A stretch of DNA of 28,865 nt from FEN-1088 sp031407985 (GTDB lineage Bacteria > Myxococcota_A > Polyangia > Fen-1088), in NCBI GenBank assembly GCA_031407985.1, contig JANOJB010000221.1, positions 1 through 28,865 of the forward strand, given 5' to 3'. Position numbers and translations under genes: made by a program. The notes under the pieces are model-generated. The model was not told the origin of the DNA. It did not search any database and was given only the letters and a program-made list of their open reading frames with translations. This document shows, piece by piece, positions 22,852-28,865 of this stretch (within the stretch, counting starts at the first letter, position 1; each line of letters begins with the position of its first letter).

Positions 22852-22876
22852 CGTAACCTTTCCGGCGTTGGTTACG
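22852..22876. promoter_or_regulatory. Inverted repeat CGTAACC-N11-GGTTACG
   Basis: Two perfect 7-base arms (22852-22858 and 22870-22876) flank an 11-base spacer, 122 bases before the kinase start at 22998. The same CGTAACC half-site forms a dyad upstream of the other Ser/Thr kinase, at 2810-2836. The arrangement suits a dimeric regulator. Confidence 0.4.
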
Positions 22877-22883
22877 CTGCGGT

Positions 22884-22897
22884 AGCGACGCGTCGCT
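22884..22897. promoter_or_regulatory. Perfect 14-bp palindrome AGCGACGCGTCGCT
   Basis: This uninterrupted palindrome lies eight bases from the CGTAACC dyad in the divergent gap, about 100 bases before the kinase start. It could be an operator. It is GC-rich, so chance is a fair alternative. Confidence 0.35.
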
Positions 22898-22997
22898 CAG
22901 CATCCGCCTTGAGGGGCCGCGCCGTGCCGCCCGAAGGTCAGCGTGTGTCAAGGGGAGCCCGCTATGGCACGGAATTTGAGTAGGAAATCGCGGCATC

Positions 22998-24269
22998 ATG
23001 ACCAATGCGACAACCCTCCCGCTGATAGATGAAGACCCGTACCGGGACTTGTGCGCGAGCAACAGCCCTGAATTCGCGCCCGGATCGGTGCTGGGCGGGT
23101 CCTATCGGTTGATCCGGCGGCTTGGCCGCGGCGGTATGGGGGACATCCATCTGGCGTCTCACGAACGACTACCGGGACGGTTCGTCGTCAAGGTTCTCAG
23201 CCCCGAATTGGTCGGCGAAGCAGATTCGTTGGCGCGGTTTCACCAGGAAGCCGCGGTGATAGCGAACATCCGCCATCCCAACGTGGTTCACGTGGTGGAC
23301 TTCAATTTCACGCCGACGGGAATGCCCTACCTTGTCATGGAGTACCTCCCCGGTCGGGATCTGTCGGAGATTCTGATTTCCACGCCCCTTCTTCCGGCCG
23401 GCCAAGTGTCCAGCATTGTTCGTCAGGTCGCGTGTGCCATGGACGCCACGCACAAGCTGGGCATTGTCCATCGGGACCTGAAGCCCGAGAACATCATGGT
23501 CGTTCCGTGCGACGGGCAAGGCGAACTGGTCAAGGTCATCGACTTCGGCATATCGAAGACCGCGTGGTGCAAGGATGTGACAAACGGGCCGCAATTGATG
23601 GGCACGCCCGAATTCATGTCACCCGAGCAAGCTGAAGGACGACACGATGATGTCAGCCCGCAGTCGGATCAGTTCGCGTTGGCGGTGATTGCCTATTTGC
23701 TGCTGACCGGACGCACCCCCTGGGGTGTCTCGGATCCGCTTGAGGTTCTGGATTGTGTCGTCAACCGAGGTCCGATGCCGCTGGCGAACGATTCGTCCTG
23801 GCCGTCGGTCGAAGCGGTGCTGTTCCAGGCGATGGCCAAGACCCCCGAAAACCGTTTTTCATCGACGCTGGTCTTCTGGCACGCGCTGAACCAGGCCATG
23901 GCGCGTGATGGTCTGCTGGCGCCGGTCGGCACACCGCACCCGCTGTACCCGCCACCGGACGCCGATGTTTCTCTCGCTGCCTGCGACGATGACCAGAACG
24001 ATCACGCGATTACGATCCGCCTGCCGCGCGTGCAGCGCCGGGCGTGGGACACGATGGCGTTGGTGGTCGTGTTGGCGTTTGGAACGGGACTTGGTTTCGT
24101 GGATGGTCCGGGTCTTCGGGCGCGCATCGAAAAAGGGTGGAATGGCCTGCGCGGAGGCGCTGCCCGGGCCGTCAAATACAGTACGGAGGAGGGCAGTCCG
24201 CGCGTTCCTTTCAGGTGGATTTCGGGGCTTGTCGCGCCGCCGCCGGTGGATACGCTTCCAACCCTTTGA
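22998..24269 (+). CDS. Second membrane-anchored PknB-type Ser/Thr protein kinase
   Basis: The 423-residue protein is a paralogue of the kinase at 1191-2756. The kinase domain (about 36-300) has Gly-Arg-Gly-Gly-Met-Gly at 43-48, Lys65, His-Arg-Asp at 158-160 with Lys162 and Asn165, Asp-Phe-Gly at 182-184 and Gly-Thr-Pro-Glu-Phe-Met-Ser-Pro-Glu at 202-210, so it should be active. A membrane helix at about 351-369 leads to a short tail of roughly 55 residues with no recognised domain. The ribosome site is weak (AGGA about 12 bases before the ATG). The hybrid histidine kinase gene starts 51 bases after its stop, and a receiver gene follows that one, so Ser/Thr and His-Asp phosphorylation may be linked in one unit. 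Confidence 0.93.
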   Translation: MTNATTLPLIDEDPYRDLCASNSPEFAPGSVLGGSYRLIRRLGRGGMGDIHLASHERLPGRFVVKVLSPELVGEADSLARFHQEAAVIANIRHPNVVHVVDFNFTPTGMPYLVMEYLPGRDLSEILISTPLLPAGQVSSIVRQVACAMDATHKLGIVHRDLKPENIMVVPCDGQGELVKVIDFGISKTAWCKDVTNGPQLMGTPEFMSPEQAEGRHDDVSPQSDQFALAVIAYLLLTGRTPWGVSDPLEVLDCVVNRGPMPLANDSSWPSVEAVLFQAMAKTPENRFSSTLVFWHALNQAMARDGLLAPVGTPHPLYPPPDADVSLAACDDDQNDHAITIRLPRVQRRAWDTMALVVVLAFGTGLGFVDGPGLRARIEKGWNGLRGGAARAVKYSTEEGSPRVPFRWISGLVAPPPVDTLPTL

Positions 24270-24271
24270 TC

Positions 24272-24289
24272 GATCTAATCAAGTAGATC
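24272..24289 (+). promoter_or_regulatory. Small AT-rich hairpin between the two kinase genes
   Basis: GATCTA and TAGATC (6-bp stem, 6-base loop) sit just after the Ser/Thr kinase stop at 24269. It is too weak to be a convincing terminator. It might tune expression of the downstream genes. Confidence 0.25.
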
Positions 24290-24320
24290 CAGCGACTTGG
24301 TCGCGGTAGGAGAGGGATAG

Positions 24321-27300
24321 ATGACGATTACGTCCCAACGGGTGGCGGCGTGGTGTCGGTACGGCGTGGCGCCAGTGGTCGCGGGTGTGGTGTTCGGCCT
24401 GCGGCTGGCCTTTGGGGATACGCTTGGACGCCAAACACCCTTCGCCTTGTTGGGATTGGGGGTGCTGTTGGCCGGCTGGATCGGTGGGGTGCGCGGCGGG
24501 TTGGTGACGACCTTCCTTTTGACCTTTGTGAGTTGGTATTTCTTTCAGGTGCCGGGCCGTGCCTTTGCCATGCCCGAGGCGAATGCTCTTTTGCAATTGG
24601 AGATTCTTTTTGTCGAGGGGGTGGCCATCAGCCTCATCGTGGGCGCCATGGAGCGAGCCCGGTCTCGCCAGGAGGAAGCAACCCGGCGTCTTGAGGCGAT
24701 GCAGGCCCTGGAGGCCGTGGCCCGTCGCAGATTGGAGGCGCTGGCCCAGATCGGCGCGGCGTTGTCGGGCGCGCTGTCGCGCGAGGAGGTGGCGCGGGTC
24801 GTCGTCGCACATGGCACCGCGATGATGGAAGCGGATATTTGCACCCTGTACGTCGTCGATGACGTCGACGGATCGTTGGAGCTCATCGCCGATCGGGGTG
24901 TGGCCCCCGAAGTGCTGGAGCGCATTCATCGCATCGCACCCAGCTCGGAAAATCCATCATTCGAGAGTCTGGCCAGTGGCCGTGCGATTTGGAGTGAGAG
25001 CCCAGAGGACTATGTCGCCCGGTATCCACGGCTTGCCACCATCAAATCAGACGCGCCCCGCGCGAAAGCGTTCTGGAGCATGCCCCTGACCGTCGAGGGA
25101 CGTCCGATAGGATTGCTCGGCATGGGCTTTTACCAGGTGAGACACTTTCCTCTCGACGAACGACGCTTCGTGGAGACGTTCGCGGGGCATTGCGCCCAAG
25201 CCCTGCGCCGCGCCCAGCGACTGGCCGCCGAGCAGGCCGCGCGAAAATCCGCCGAGCGCGCGGAGGCGTCGCTGGCGACCACATTGCGGAGCATCGGAGA
25301 CGCGGTGATCGCGACCGACAAGCTGGGACGAATCACGTTCATGAACCCGGTTGCCGAACGACTGACCGGCTGGACCGCCGCCGAGGCGCGCGGCACCGAT
25401 TTGCGCGCCGTCTTTCGGATTGTCAACGAGGACACACGCGAACCGCAGGAAAGTCCCGTCGACAGGGTCCTAAAAGAGGGCGTGGTCGTGGGACTGGCGA
25501 ATCACACCATTCTGCTTGGACGCGCCCCGGGACACGAAACGGCCATCGACGACAGCGGAGCGCCGATCCGAGACGAGTCCGGTGAGATTCAGGGTGTCGT
25601 GCTGGTGTTTCGCGATGTCACGGAAAAGAAAAATCAAGAAGCACGCCGTGCGTTCATCGCCGATGCCACTTCGGCGCTGGCCTCAACGCTGGATCATCAG
25701 GCGACCCTGAGCCGCCTGGCGGAAATGCTGACCCCGCGCTTCGCCGATTGGTGCGTCATCGATGTGCTGGATCGAAATTCCAGCGTGCCCCGACGTCTGG
25801 CCGTGGCGCATGTGGATCCGGCGAAGGCGCAAATGGCGCGGGACCTGGCTGAAAAGTATCCCGAACCGGTGAATGGGGCGACCGGGGTACCCAATGTGCT
25901 TCGGACGGGGCGCTCCGAGCTGTATCCCGAGATTACGCCCGATATGTTGATGGCCGGCGCCCACGACGAAGAGCATAGGCGGGTGCTGGCCAGCCTCCAG
26001 TTGCGATCGGCTTTGATCGTGCCGTTGCGGGCACGCGGAAATACGTTGGGAACGTTGTCGCTGGTGTTTGCCGAGTCGGGACGTTCGTACACGGTGGAGG
26101 ACCTGGTTTTCATCGAGGACGTGGCGGGTCGCGCCGCGGTCGTCATCGACAATGCCCAGCTGTACGCATCCGAGTGCGACGCGCGGGTGGCCGCTGACAT
26201 CGCCAACCGGACCAAAGACGACTTCCTGGCGACGATTTCACACGAGCTGCGTACGCCGTTGAACGCGATTCTGGGTTGGGCACGTCTGATGGCCAAGGCG
26301 CCCCAGGACGAGACCCGCCGGCTGCGCGCCGTCGGTGTCATCGAGCGAAACGCGGTATCGATGGCGCGGCTGATCGAGGATCTGCTGGACGTCTCGCGGA
26401 TCGTCAGCGGCAAGGTTCGCCTGGAGGTTGAACGGGTCGATCTGCTGCGGGTGATCGAAAGCGCGGTGGACTCGGTGCGGCCGGGCTTCGAAGGCAAGGA
26501 CATCAAGGTTCGTTTGCCCACGCCCGGCGATCCGGTGAGCGTCTTGGGAGACGCCAACCGGATCAGGCAGGTGCTGTGCAATCTGCTTAGCAACGCGGTG
26601 AAGTTCACGGGTAGGGGAGGGCAGATCGACGTCAGGGTGGTGCCTGATGGGGCCTCGGTCGACATCGAGGTTCAGGACAGCGGCAAGGGCATCGATGCCG
26701 GCTTTTTGCCCCACGTCTTTGATCCGTTTCGCCAGGCCGACGGCTCGATAACCCGCGCGCACGGTGGCTTGGGCCTGGGGCTGGCCATCAGCAGGCATCT
26801 GGTCGAGCTGCATGGCGGCCGGATCCGCGCGCACAGCGACGGGGTGGGCCAAGGTGCGATCTTCGTCGTAACCCTTCCGGTCGGCAGGACTGGATACCTT
26901 CACGATGATACGCAGCCGACCCCGGAGCTGCCACGCGAGGTCGACAACGGGAGACAGCGCCCGGCGCGTCTCCGTGGCCTGAGAGTCCTGGCGGTGGATG
27001 ACGACTCCGATGCGCGCGACCTGGTCAGGACCGTCTTGGAAGAATGTGGATCGATCGTGCGGGTGGCCGGAACCGCCGCCGATGCGATGTTGGCAATCTC
27101 GGAAGAGGTGCCCGACGTTCTGCTGTCAGACATCGGCATGCCGGGCGAGGACGGTTACGCGCTGATTCGGCGGATTCGCGCCCTGCCGGCCGCAAGGGGT
27201 GGCGACGTTCCTGCCGCCGCGCTCACTGCTTACACACGCGCCGAGGACCGGCGAAACGTCATCGGGGCAGGGTATACCGCCCATGTCGCAAAACCCGTGG

Positions 27301-27356
27301 AACCCACCGAATTGATTGCGGTGGTGGCCGGATTGGCCGCGGGAACGTCGAGGTAG
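24321..27356 (+). CDS. Hybrid sensor histidine kinase (membrane-GAF-PAS-GAF-HisKA-HATPase-REC)
   Basis: The 1011-residue protein starts with a KdpD-like membrane module (DUF4118-type, hydrophobic segments at about 15-30, 40-57, 59-77 and 92-110). A coiled linker and a GAF domain (about 138-300), a PAS domain (about 315-435, Ile-x-Phe-Met-Asn-Pro-Val-Ala-Glu-x-Leu-Thr-Gly-Trp) and a second GAF (about 455-615) follow. The HisKA helix carries His641 in Ser-His-Glu-Leu-Arg-Thr-Pro. The ATPase domain has the N box at about 754-762 (Asn-Leu-Leu-Ser-Asn-Ala-Val-Lys-Phe), Asp-Ser-Gly-Lys-Gly-Ile at 786-791 and Gly-Leu-Gly-Leu-Gly-Leu-Ala at 816-822. The C-terminal receiver has Asp937 and Lys991. All catalytic residues are present. 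AGGAGAGGG precedes the ATG. The signal is unknown. The lone receiver 12 bases downstream may be a phosphorelay partner. Confidence 0.95.
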   Translation: MTITSQRVAAWCRYGVAPVVAGVVFGLRLAFGDTLGRQTPFALLGLGVLLAGWIGGVRGGLVTTFLLTFVSWYFFQVPGRAFAMPEANALLQLEILFVEGVAISLIVGAMERARSRQEEATRRLEAMQALEAVARRRLEALAQIGAALSGALSREEVARVVVAHGTAMMEADICTLYVVDDVDGSLELIADRGVAPEVLERIHRIAPSSENPSFESLASGRAIWSESPEDYVARYPRLATIKSDAPRAKAFWSMPLTVEGRPIGLLGMGFYQVRHFPLDERRFVETFAGHCAQALRRAQRLAAEQAARKSAERAEASLATTLRSIGDAVIATDKLGRITFMNPVAERLTGWTAAEARGTDLRAVFRIVNEDTREPQESPVDRVLKEGVVVGLANHTILLGRAPGHETAIDDSGAPIRDESGEIQGVVLVFRDVTEKKNQEARRAFIADATSALASTLDHQATLSRLAEMLTPRFADWCVIDVLDRNSSVPRRLAVAHVDPAKAQMARDLAEKYPEPVNGATGVPNVLRTGRSELYPEITPDMLMAGAHDEEHRRVLASLQLRSALIVPLRARGNTLGTLSLVFAESGRSYTVEDLVFIEDVAGRAAVVIDNAQLYASECDARVAADIANRTKDDFLATISHELRTPLNAILGWARLMAKAPQDETRRLRAVGVIERNAVSMARLIEDLLDVSRIVSGKVRLEVERVDLLRVIESAVDSVRPGFEGKDIKVRLPTPGDPVSVLGDANRIRQVLCNLLSNAVKFTGRGGQIDVRVVPDGASVDIEVQDSGKGIDAGFLPHVFDPFRQADGSITRAHGGLGLGLAISRHLVELHGGRIRAHSDGVGQGAIFVVTLPVGRTGYLHDDTQPTPELPREVDNGRQRPARLRGLRVLAVDDDSDARDLVRTVLEECGSIVRVAGTAADAMLAISEEVPDVLLSDIGMPGEDGYALIRRIRALPAARGGDVPAAALTAYTRAEDRRNVIGAGYTAHVAKPVEPTELIAVVAGLAAGTSR

Positions 27357-27368
27357 GAGGCCACGCAC

Positions 27369-27773
27369 GTGACAACGAAAACGAAAATGACGCCCTGGGT
27401 TCTGGTCGTCGACGACGATCAAGACAACCGCGAATTGCTGGCTGAGCTCCTGGAATCGGAGGGCTATGAAACAATCGTCTGCGCCAACGCCGCGGAGGCC
27501 GACCGGGTCTTGGATGACCACCGGGCTCCGTGTTTGGTGATCGCGGACGTTCACCTGCCCGATCGCGATGGCGTCAGGTTTGCCGCGGACATGCGAAAGC
27601 GGTCCAACCTCGCGGACACTCCCGTGATCTTCGTGACCGGCTTACATCCGAGCGCGCTGAAAGGCGTCGAAGACGCGGTGTTGACCAAACCCTTCGAGAT
27701 GAGCGCACTAGTCAAATTGGTAGCTCGCCATTGCGGCGATCCTCCGCGCCAGGTGGTTCCGGCCGCGGTGTAA
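27369..27773 (+). CDS. Single-domain response regulator, next to the hybrid kinase
   Basis: The 134-residue product is one receiver domain: Asp15-Asp16-Asp17 acidic pocket, Asp60 phospho-acceptor in Leu-Val-Ile-Ala-Asp-Val-His-Leu-Pro, Thr90 switch residue and Lys107 in Thr-Lys-Pro-Phe. It has no DNA-binding or enzyme domain. The GTG start has AGGAGG eight bases upstream, and the gene begins 12 bases after the hybrid kinase stop. It most likely receives phosphate from that kinase or acts as a sink for it. A strong hairpin at 27790 ends the unit. Confidence 0.93.
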   Translation: MTTKTKMTPWVLVVDDDQDNRELLAELLESEGYETIVCANAAEADRVLDDHRAPCLVIADVHLPDRDGVRFAADMRKRSNLADTPVIFVTGLHPSALKGVEDAVLTKPFEMSALVKLVARHCGDPPRQVVPAAV

Positions 27774-27789
27774 ATGTCGTAACCACCCC

Positions 27790-27820
27790 CGCGACCCGGG
27801 CGTGTCTCGCCCGGGTCGCG
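27790..27820. terminator. Strong hairpin terminator between convergent genes
   Basis: A perfect 13-bp, very GC-rich stem (27790-27802 with 27808-27820) closes a 5-base loop. It lies 16 bases after the receiver stop at 27773 and 63 bases from the end of the minus-strand gene at 27884. It is probably bidirectional. No T-run follows. Confidence 0.8.
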
Positions 27821-27883
27821 TCCCACCACTACAGCCCATCAGCCCCGCCCCGCCCCCCGCGTGAATTGGCTCGGCGCTGGCGG

Positions 27884-28342
27884 TCACGCCGTCGGTCGTG
27901 CCTCCAGCGAGTGCTTCAGCGCCGAGACGATGCGGTGTGTTCGGACCTGTTGCGGATAGAGATCCGCCGAGACGATGCTTCGCGCTGGCATGTCCAACGT
28001 AGGAAGCAGATCCTGATACTCCTTCACGCCGTGGTCCTCGCCCGCTTCCAAGGCGCTGACGGCGGTGTCGGCTCCCATAACCTTGGCGCCCTTTTCGACC
28101 AGATTCGCAAAGAAACCCCATGCGCCCGAGGTATCGGCGGGCTCGCCCCCACGTGCCAAGATCTCGGCCCGTAGGCTGAGCACGCGATCCTGATGAGAGT
28201 TTTGACACTCTCGGAGTTCACGCCGGGCTTCTGAGTCCTCCAGCATCGCCAGGGCCTGGTTGTAGGTCTCCACAGCGGCTAGCTCGCCACGCAACAGTTC
28301 ATTGAGGGCCTTGACCGTTTCGGCGTTGATCTTTTTGGACAT
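27884..28342 (-). CDS. PA2169/DUF2383 family four-helix-bundle protein
   Basis: The 152-residue protein matches the DUF2383, ferritin-like, PA2169-type family. It is nearly all helix, with helix 1 at about 7-35 (Leu-Leu-Arg-Gly-Glu-Leu-Ala-Ala-Val-Glu-Thr-Tyr), helix 2 at about 36-65 (Asn-Ser-His-Gln-Asp-Arg-Val), helix 3 at about 95-115 (Ala-Leu-Glu-Ala-Gly-Glu-Asp-His) and helix 4 at about 128-148 (Gln-Gln-Val-Arg-Thr-His). Glu20, Glu25, His50, Glu102 and His136 could bind metal, but several positions hold Gln where ferritins have Glu, so iron binding is uncertain. The function of the family is unknown, and members are often stress-induced. I use the ATG at 28342. AGGAG lies six bases upstream and abuts an earlier in-frame ATG, which would leave no spacing for that one. 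A hairpin and phased repeats lie in the leader region. Confidence 0.85.
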   Translation of the reverse strand: MSKKINAETVKALNELLRGELAAVETYNQALAMLEDSEARRELRECQNSHQDRVLSLRAEILARGGEPADTSGAWGFFANLVEKGAKVMGADTAVSALEAGEDHGVKEYQDLLPTLDMPARSIVSADLYPQQVRTHRIVSALKHSLEARPTA

Positions 28343-28365
28343 GTCCATCTCCTGTGAAGGGAAGG

Positions 28366-28383
28366 CGGTCGGTTTGCCGACCG
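28366..28383 (-). promoter_or_regulatory. Leader hairpin upstream of the DUF2383 gene
   Basis: CGGTCGG and CCGACCG form a perfect 7-bp stem with a 4-base loop, 24 bases before the start codon. If transcribed it would sit just upstream of the ribosome site. It could stabilise the mRNA or control translation, or on the DNA it could be an operator. Confidence 0.4.
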
Positions 28384-28436
28384 TCATCTCGTTGTTTGTT
28401 CCTTGGTGATCAATGCTCTTCAAGCCGCATACCAAT

Positions 28437-28466
28437 GACGTCGGATGATGTCGGATAACGTCGGGG
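28437..28466. repeat. Three 10-bp phased direct repeats
   Basis: The units GACGTCGGAT, GATGTCGGAT and AACGTCGGGG follow each other with a 10-base period, about 95-125 bases before the DUF2383 start. Repeats at one helical turn suit side-by-side binding of an OmpR-type or similar regulator. Confidence 0.6.
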
Positions 28467-28634
28467 TCGATCGAACAACGCTTCTCCGGCGGCCGACGGT
28501 TTGCCGCGGCGGGTGCCTCGTCACCGTCGAGTAACTTGGGAACAGCGTTGGGTTACGGTCCGGTTGCGTGACCGCAGGCGTGCGAATTCGCCTCACGCGG
28601 ATCTTTGCCAATCCGAGGAATTGGCGTCCCGCCC

Positions 28635-28862
28635 CTAGCCGCTCTCGCGCAGGCTGCTGCCCGCGCGGGCGAGAGCGTGACACGCCAGAAGCAACTCGGA
28701 TACTTCCTTCAATCTGCTGGTGACCCCCGACGCGCTCATGTCCAGTTTGGCGTCTAAACGTCGCTCGGGGCGCAGGTCCGAAAGCGAGCTGACCAGGCGC
28801 AGGCGCGCCAAGACTGTCTGCGCCGCGCCACCAGGGCGCGCACCGGCCGCCCGATCTGTCAC
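28635..28862 (-). CDS. Uncertain ORF at the window edge, possibly the end of a longer gene
   Basis: This minus-strand frame is open from the window edge to a TAG at 28635. A GTG at 28862 is the only visible start, but the frame stays open beyond it, so the gene may continue outside the window. The 75 visible residues are Leu-, Ala-, Arg- and Ser-rich, with a helical stretch near the end (Lys-Glu-Val-Ser-Glu-Leu-Leu-Leu-Ala-Cys). I do not recognise a family. High-GC shadow frames of this length are common, so it may not be a gene. Confidence 0.35.
   Translation of the reverse strand: MTDRAAGARPGGAAQTVLARLRLVSSLSDLRPERRLDAKLDMSASGVTSRLKEVSELLLACHALARAGSSLRESG
28640..28677 (-). terminator. Long-loop hairpin overlapping the end of the edge ORF
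   Basis: CGCTCTCGC at 28640-28648 pairs perfectly with GCGAGAGCG at 28669-28677 across a 20-base interior that can itself pair in part. It overlaps the last codons of the minus-strand ORF ending at 28635. It may be a terminator from a different transcript, which would also weaken the case for that ORF. Confidence 0.35.
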
Positions 28863-28865
28863 CGA

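Larger units (their letters stand above)
22714..22997. other. Divergent intergenic region with two dyads
   Basis: This 284-base gap separates the minus-strand YeaQ/YmgE-tamA-tamB unit from the plus-strand kinase unit, so it should hold promoters for both. I see no convincing sigma-70 -35/-10 pair. It does contain an inverted repeat at 22852-22876 and a perfect palindrome at 22884-22897, both candidates for regulator binding. Confidence 0.6.
28343..28634. other. Intergenic region with leader hairpin, phased repeats and weak dyads
   Basis: This 292-base stretch precedes the DUF2383 gene on the minus strand. It holds the hairpin at 28366-28383, three 10-base direct repeats at 28437-28466, a GTAAC/GTTAC dyad at 28531-28556 and a small hairpin at 28576-28593 beyond the minus-strand ORF that ends at 28635. 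The motif G(T/A)CGGTTTGCCG appears twice, at about 28368 and 28494. I see no convincing promoter boxes and no gene. Confidence 0.55.

Noticed and set aside
1..28865. Mobile elements, tRNA or rRNA genes, defence systems
   Set aside because: I looked for transposase or integrase motifs, terminal repeats, cloverleaf structures and repeat-spacer arrays and saw none. All long frames fit housekeeping metabolism, envelope or signalling families.

Overview
The window is a GC-rich chromosomal stretch from a Gram-negative bacterium. Two eukaryotic-like Ser/Thr kinases with a transmembrane tail, many receiver proteins, a TamA/TamB pair and a full trehalose operon together suggest a Myxococcota (deltaproteobacterial) genome or a close relative. 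That placement is an inference from gene content, not from a marker gene. I see no rRNA, tRNA, insertion sequence, phage gene or CRISPR array.

Layout. 1-69: the Gly/Ala-rich end of a truncated gene. 227-670: a small exported, Lys/Glu/Ala-rich, hydrophilin-like protein whose leader carries six AACC repeats. 761-2756 (minus): a Ser/Thr kinase followed by a lone receiver protein. 2868-3212 (minus): an unrecognised 114-residue protein. 3376-15522 (plus): the core of the window, six tightly packed genes for a REC-GGDEF diguanylate cyclase, a GH15 enzyme, a GH133-type debranching enzyme, TreX, TreY and TreZ. 15556-22713 (minus): a small YeaQ/YmgE-type membrane protein, a TamA-like Omp85 protein and TamB. 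22998-27773 (plus): a second Ser/Thr kinase, a large hybrid histidine kinase and a lone receiver. 27884-28342 (minus): a PA2169/DUF2383 four-helix-bundle protein. 28635-28862 (minus): an uncertain ORF that is open to the window edge.

How the genes work together. TreX removes branches from glycogen. TreY turns the reducing end of the freed malto-oligosaccharides into a trehalosyl end. TreZ then cuts off trehalose. The GH133 and GH15 enzymes can trim branches and chain ends, and GH15 could alternatively be a trehalase. The diguanylate cyclase overlaps the GH15 gene by four bases, so c-di-GMP synthesis and alpha-glucan turnover are very probably co-translated. With the hydrophilin-like protein, the YeaQ/YmgE protein and the DUF2383 protein, the window looks like a stress or dormancy neighbourhood embedded in dense phospho-signalling.

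Transcription units are separated by clear hairpins at 692-727 and 27790-27820. Several start codons were moved from the longest open frame because a good Shine-Dalgarno site or a stop/start overlap marks a downstream start.
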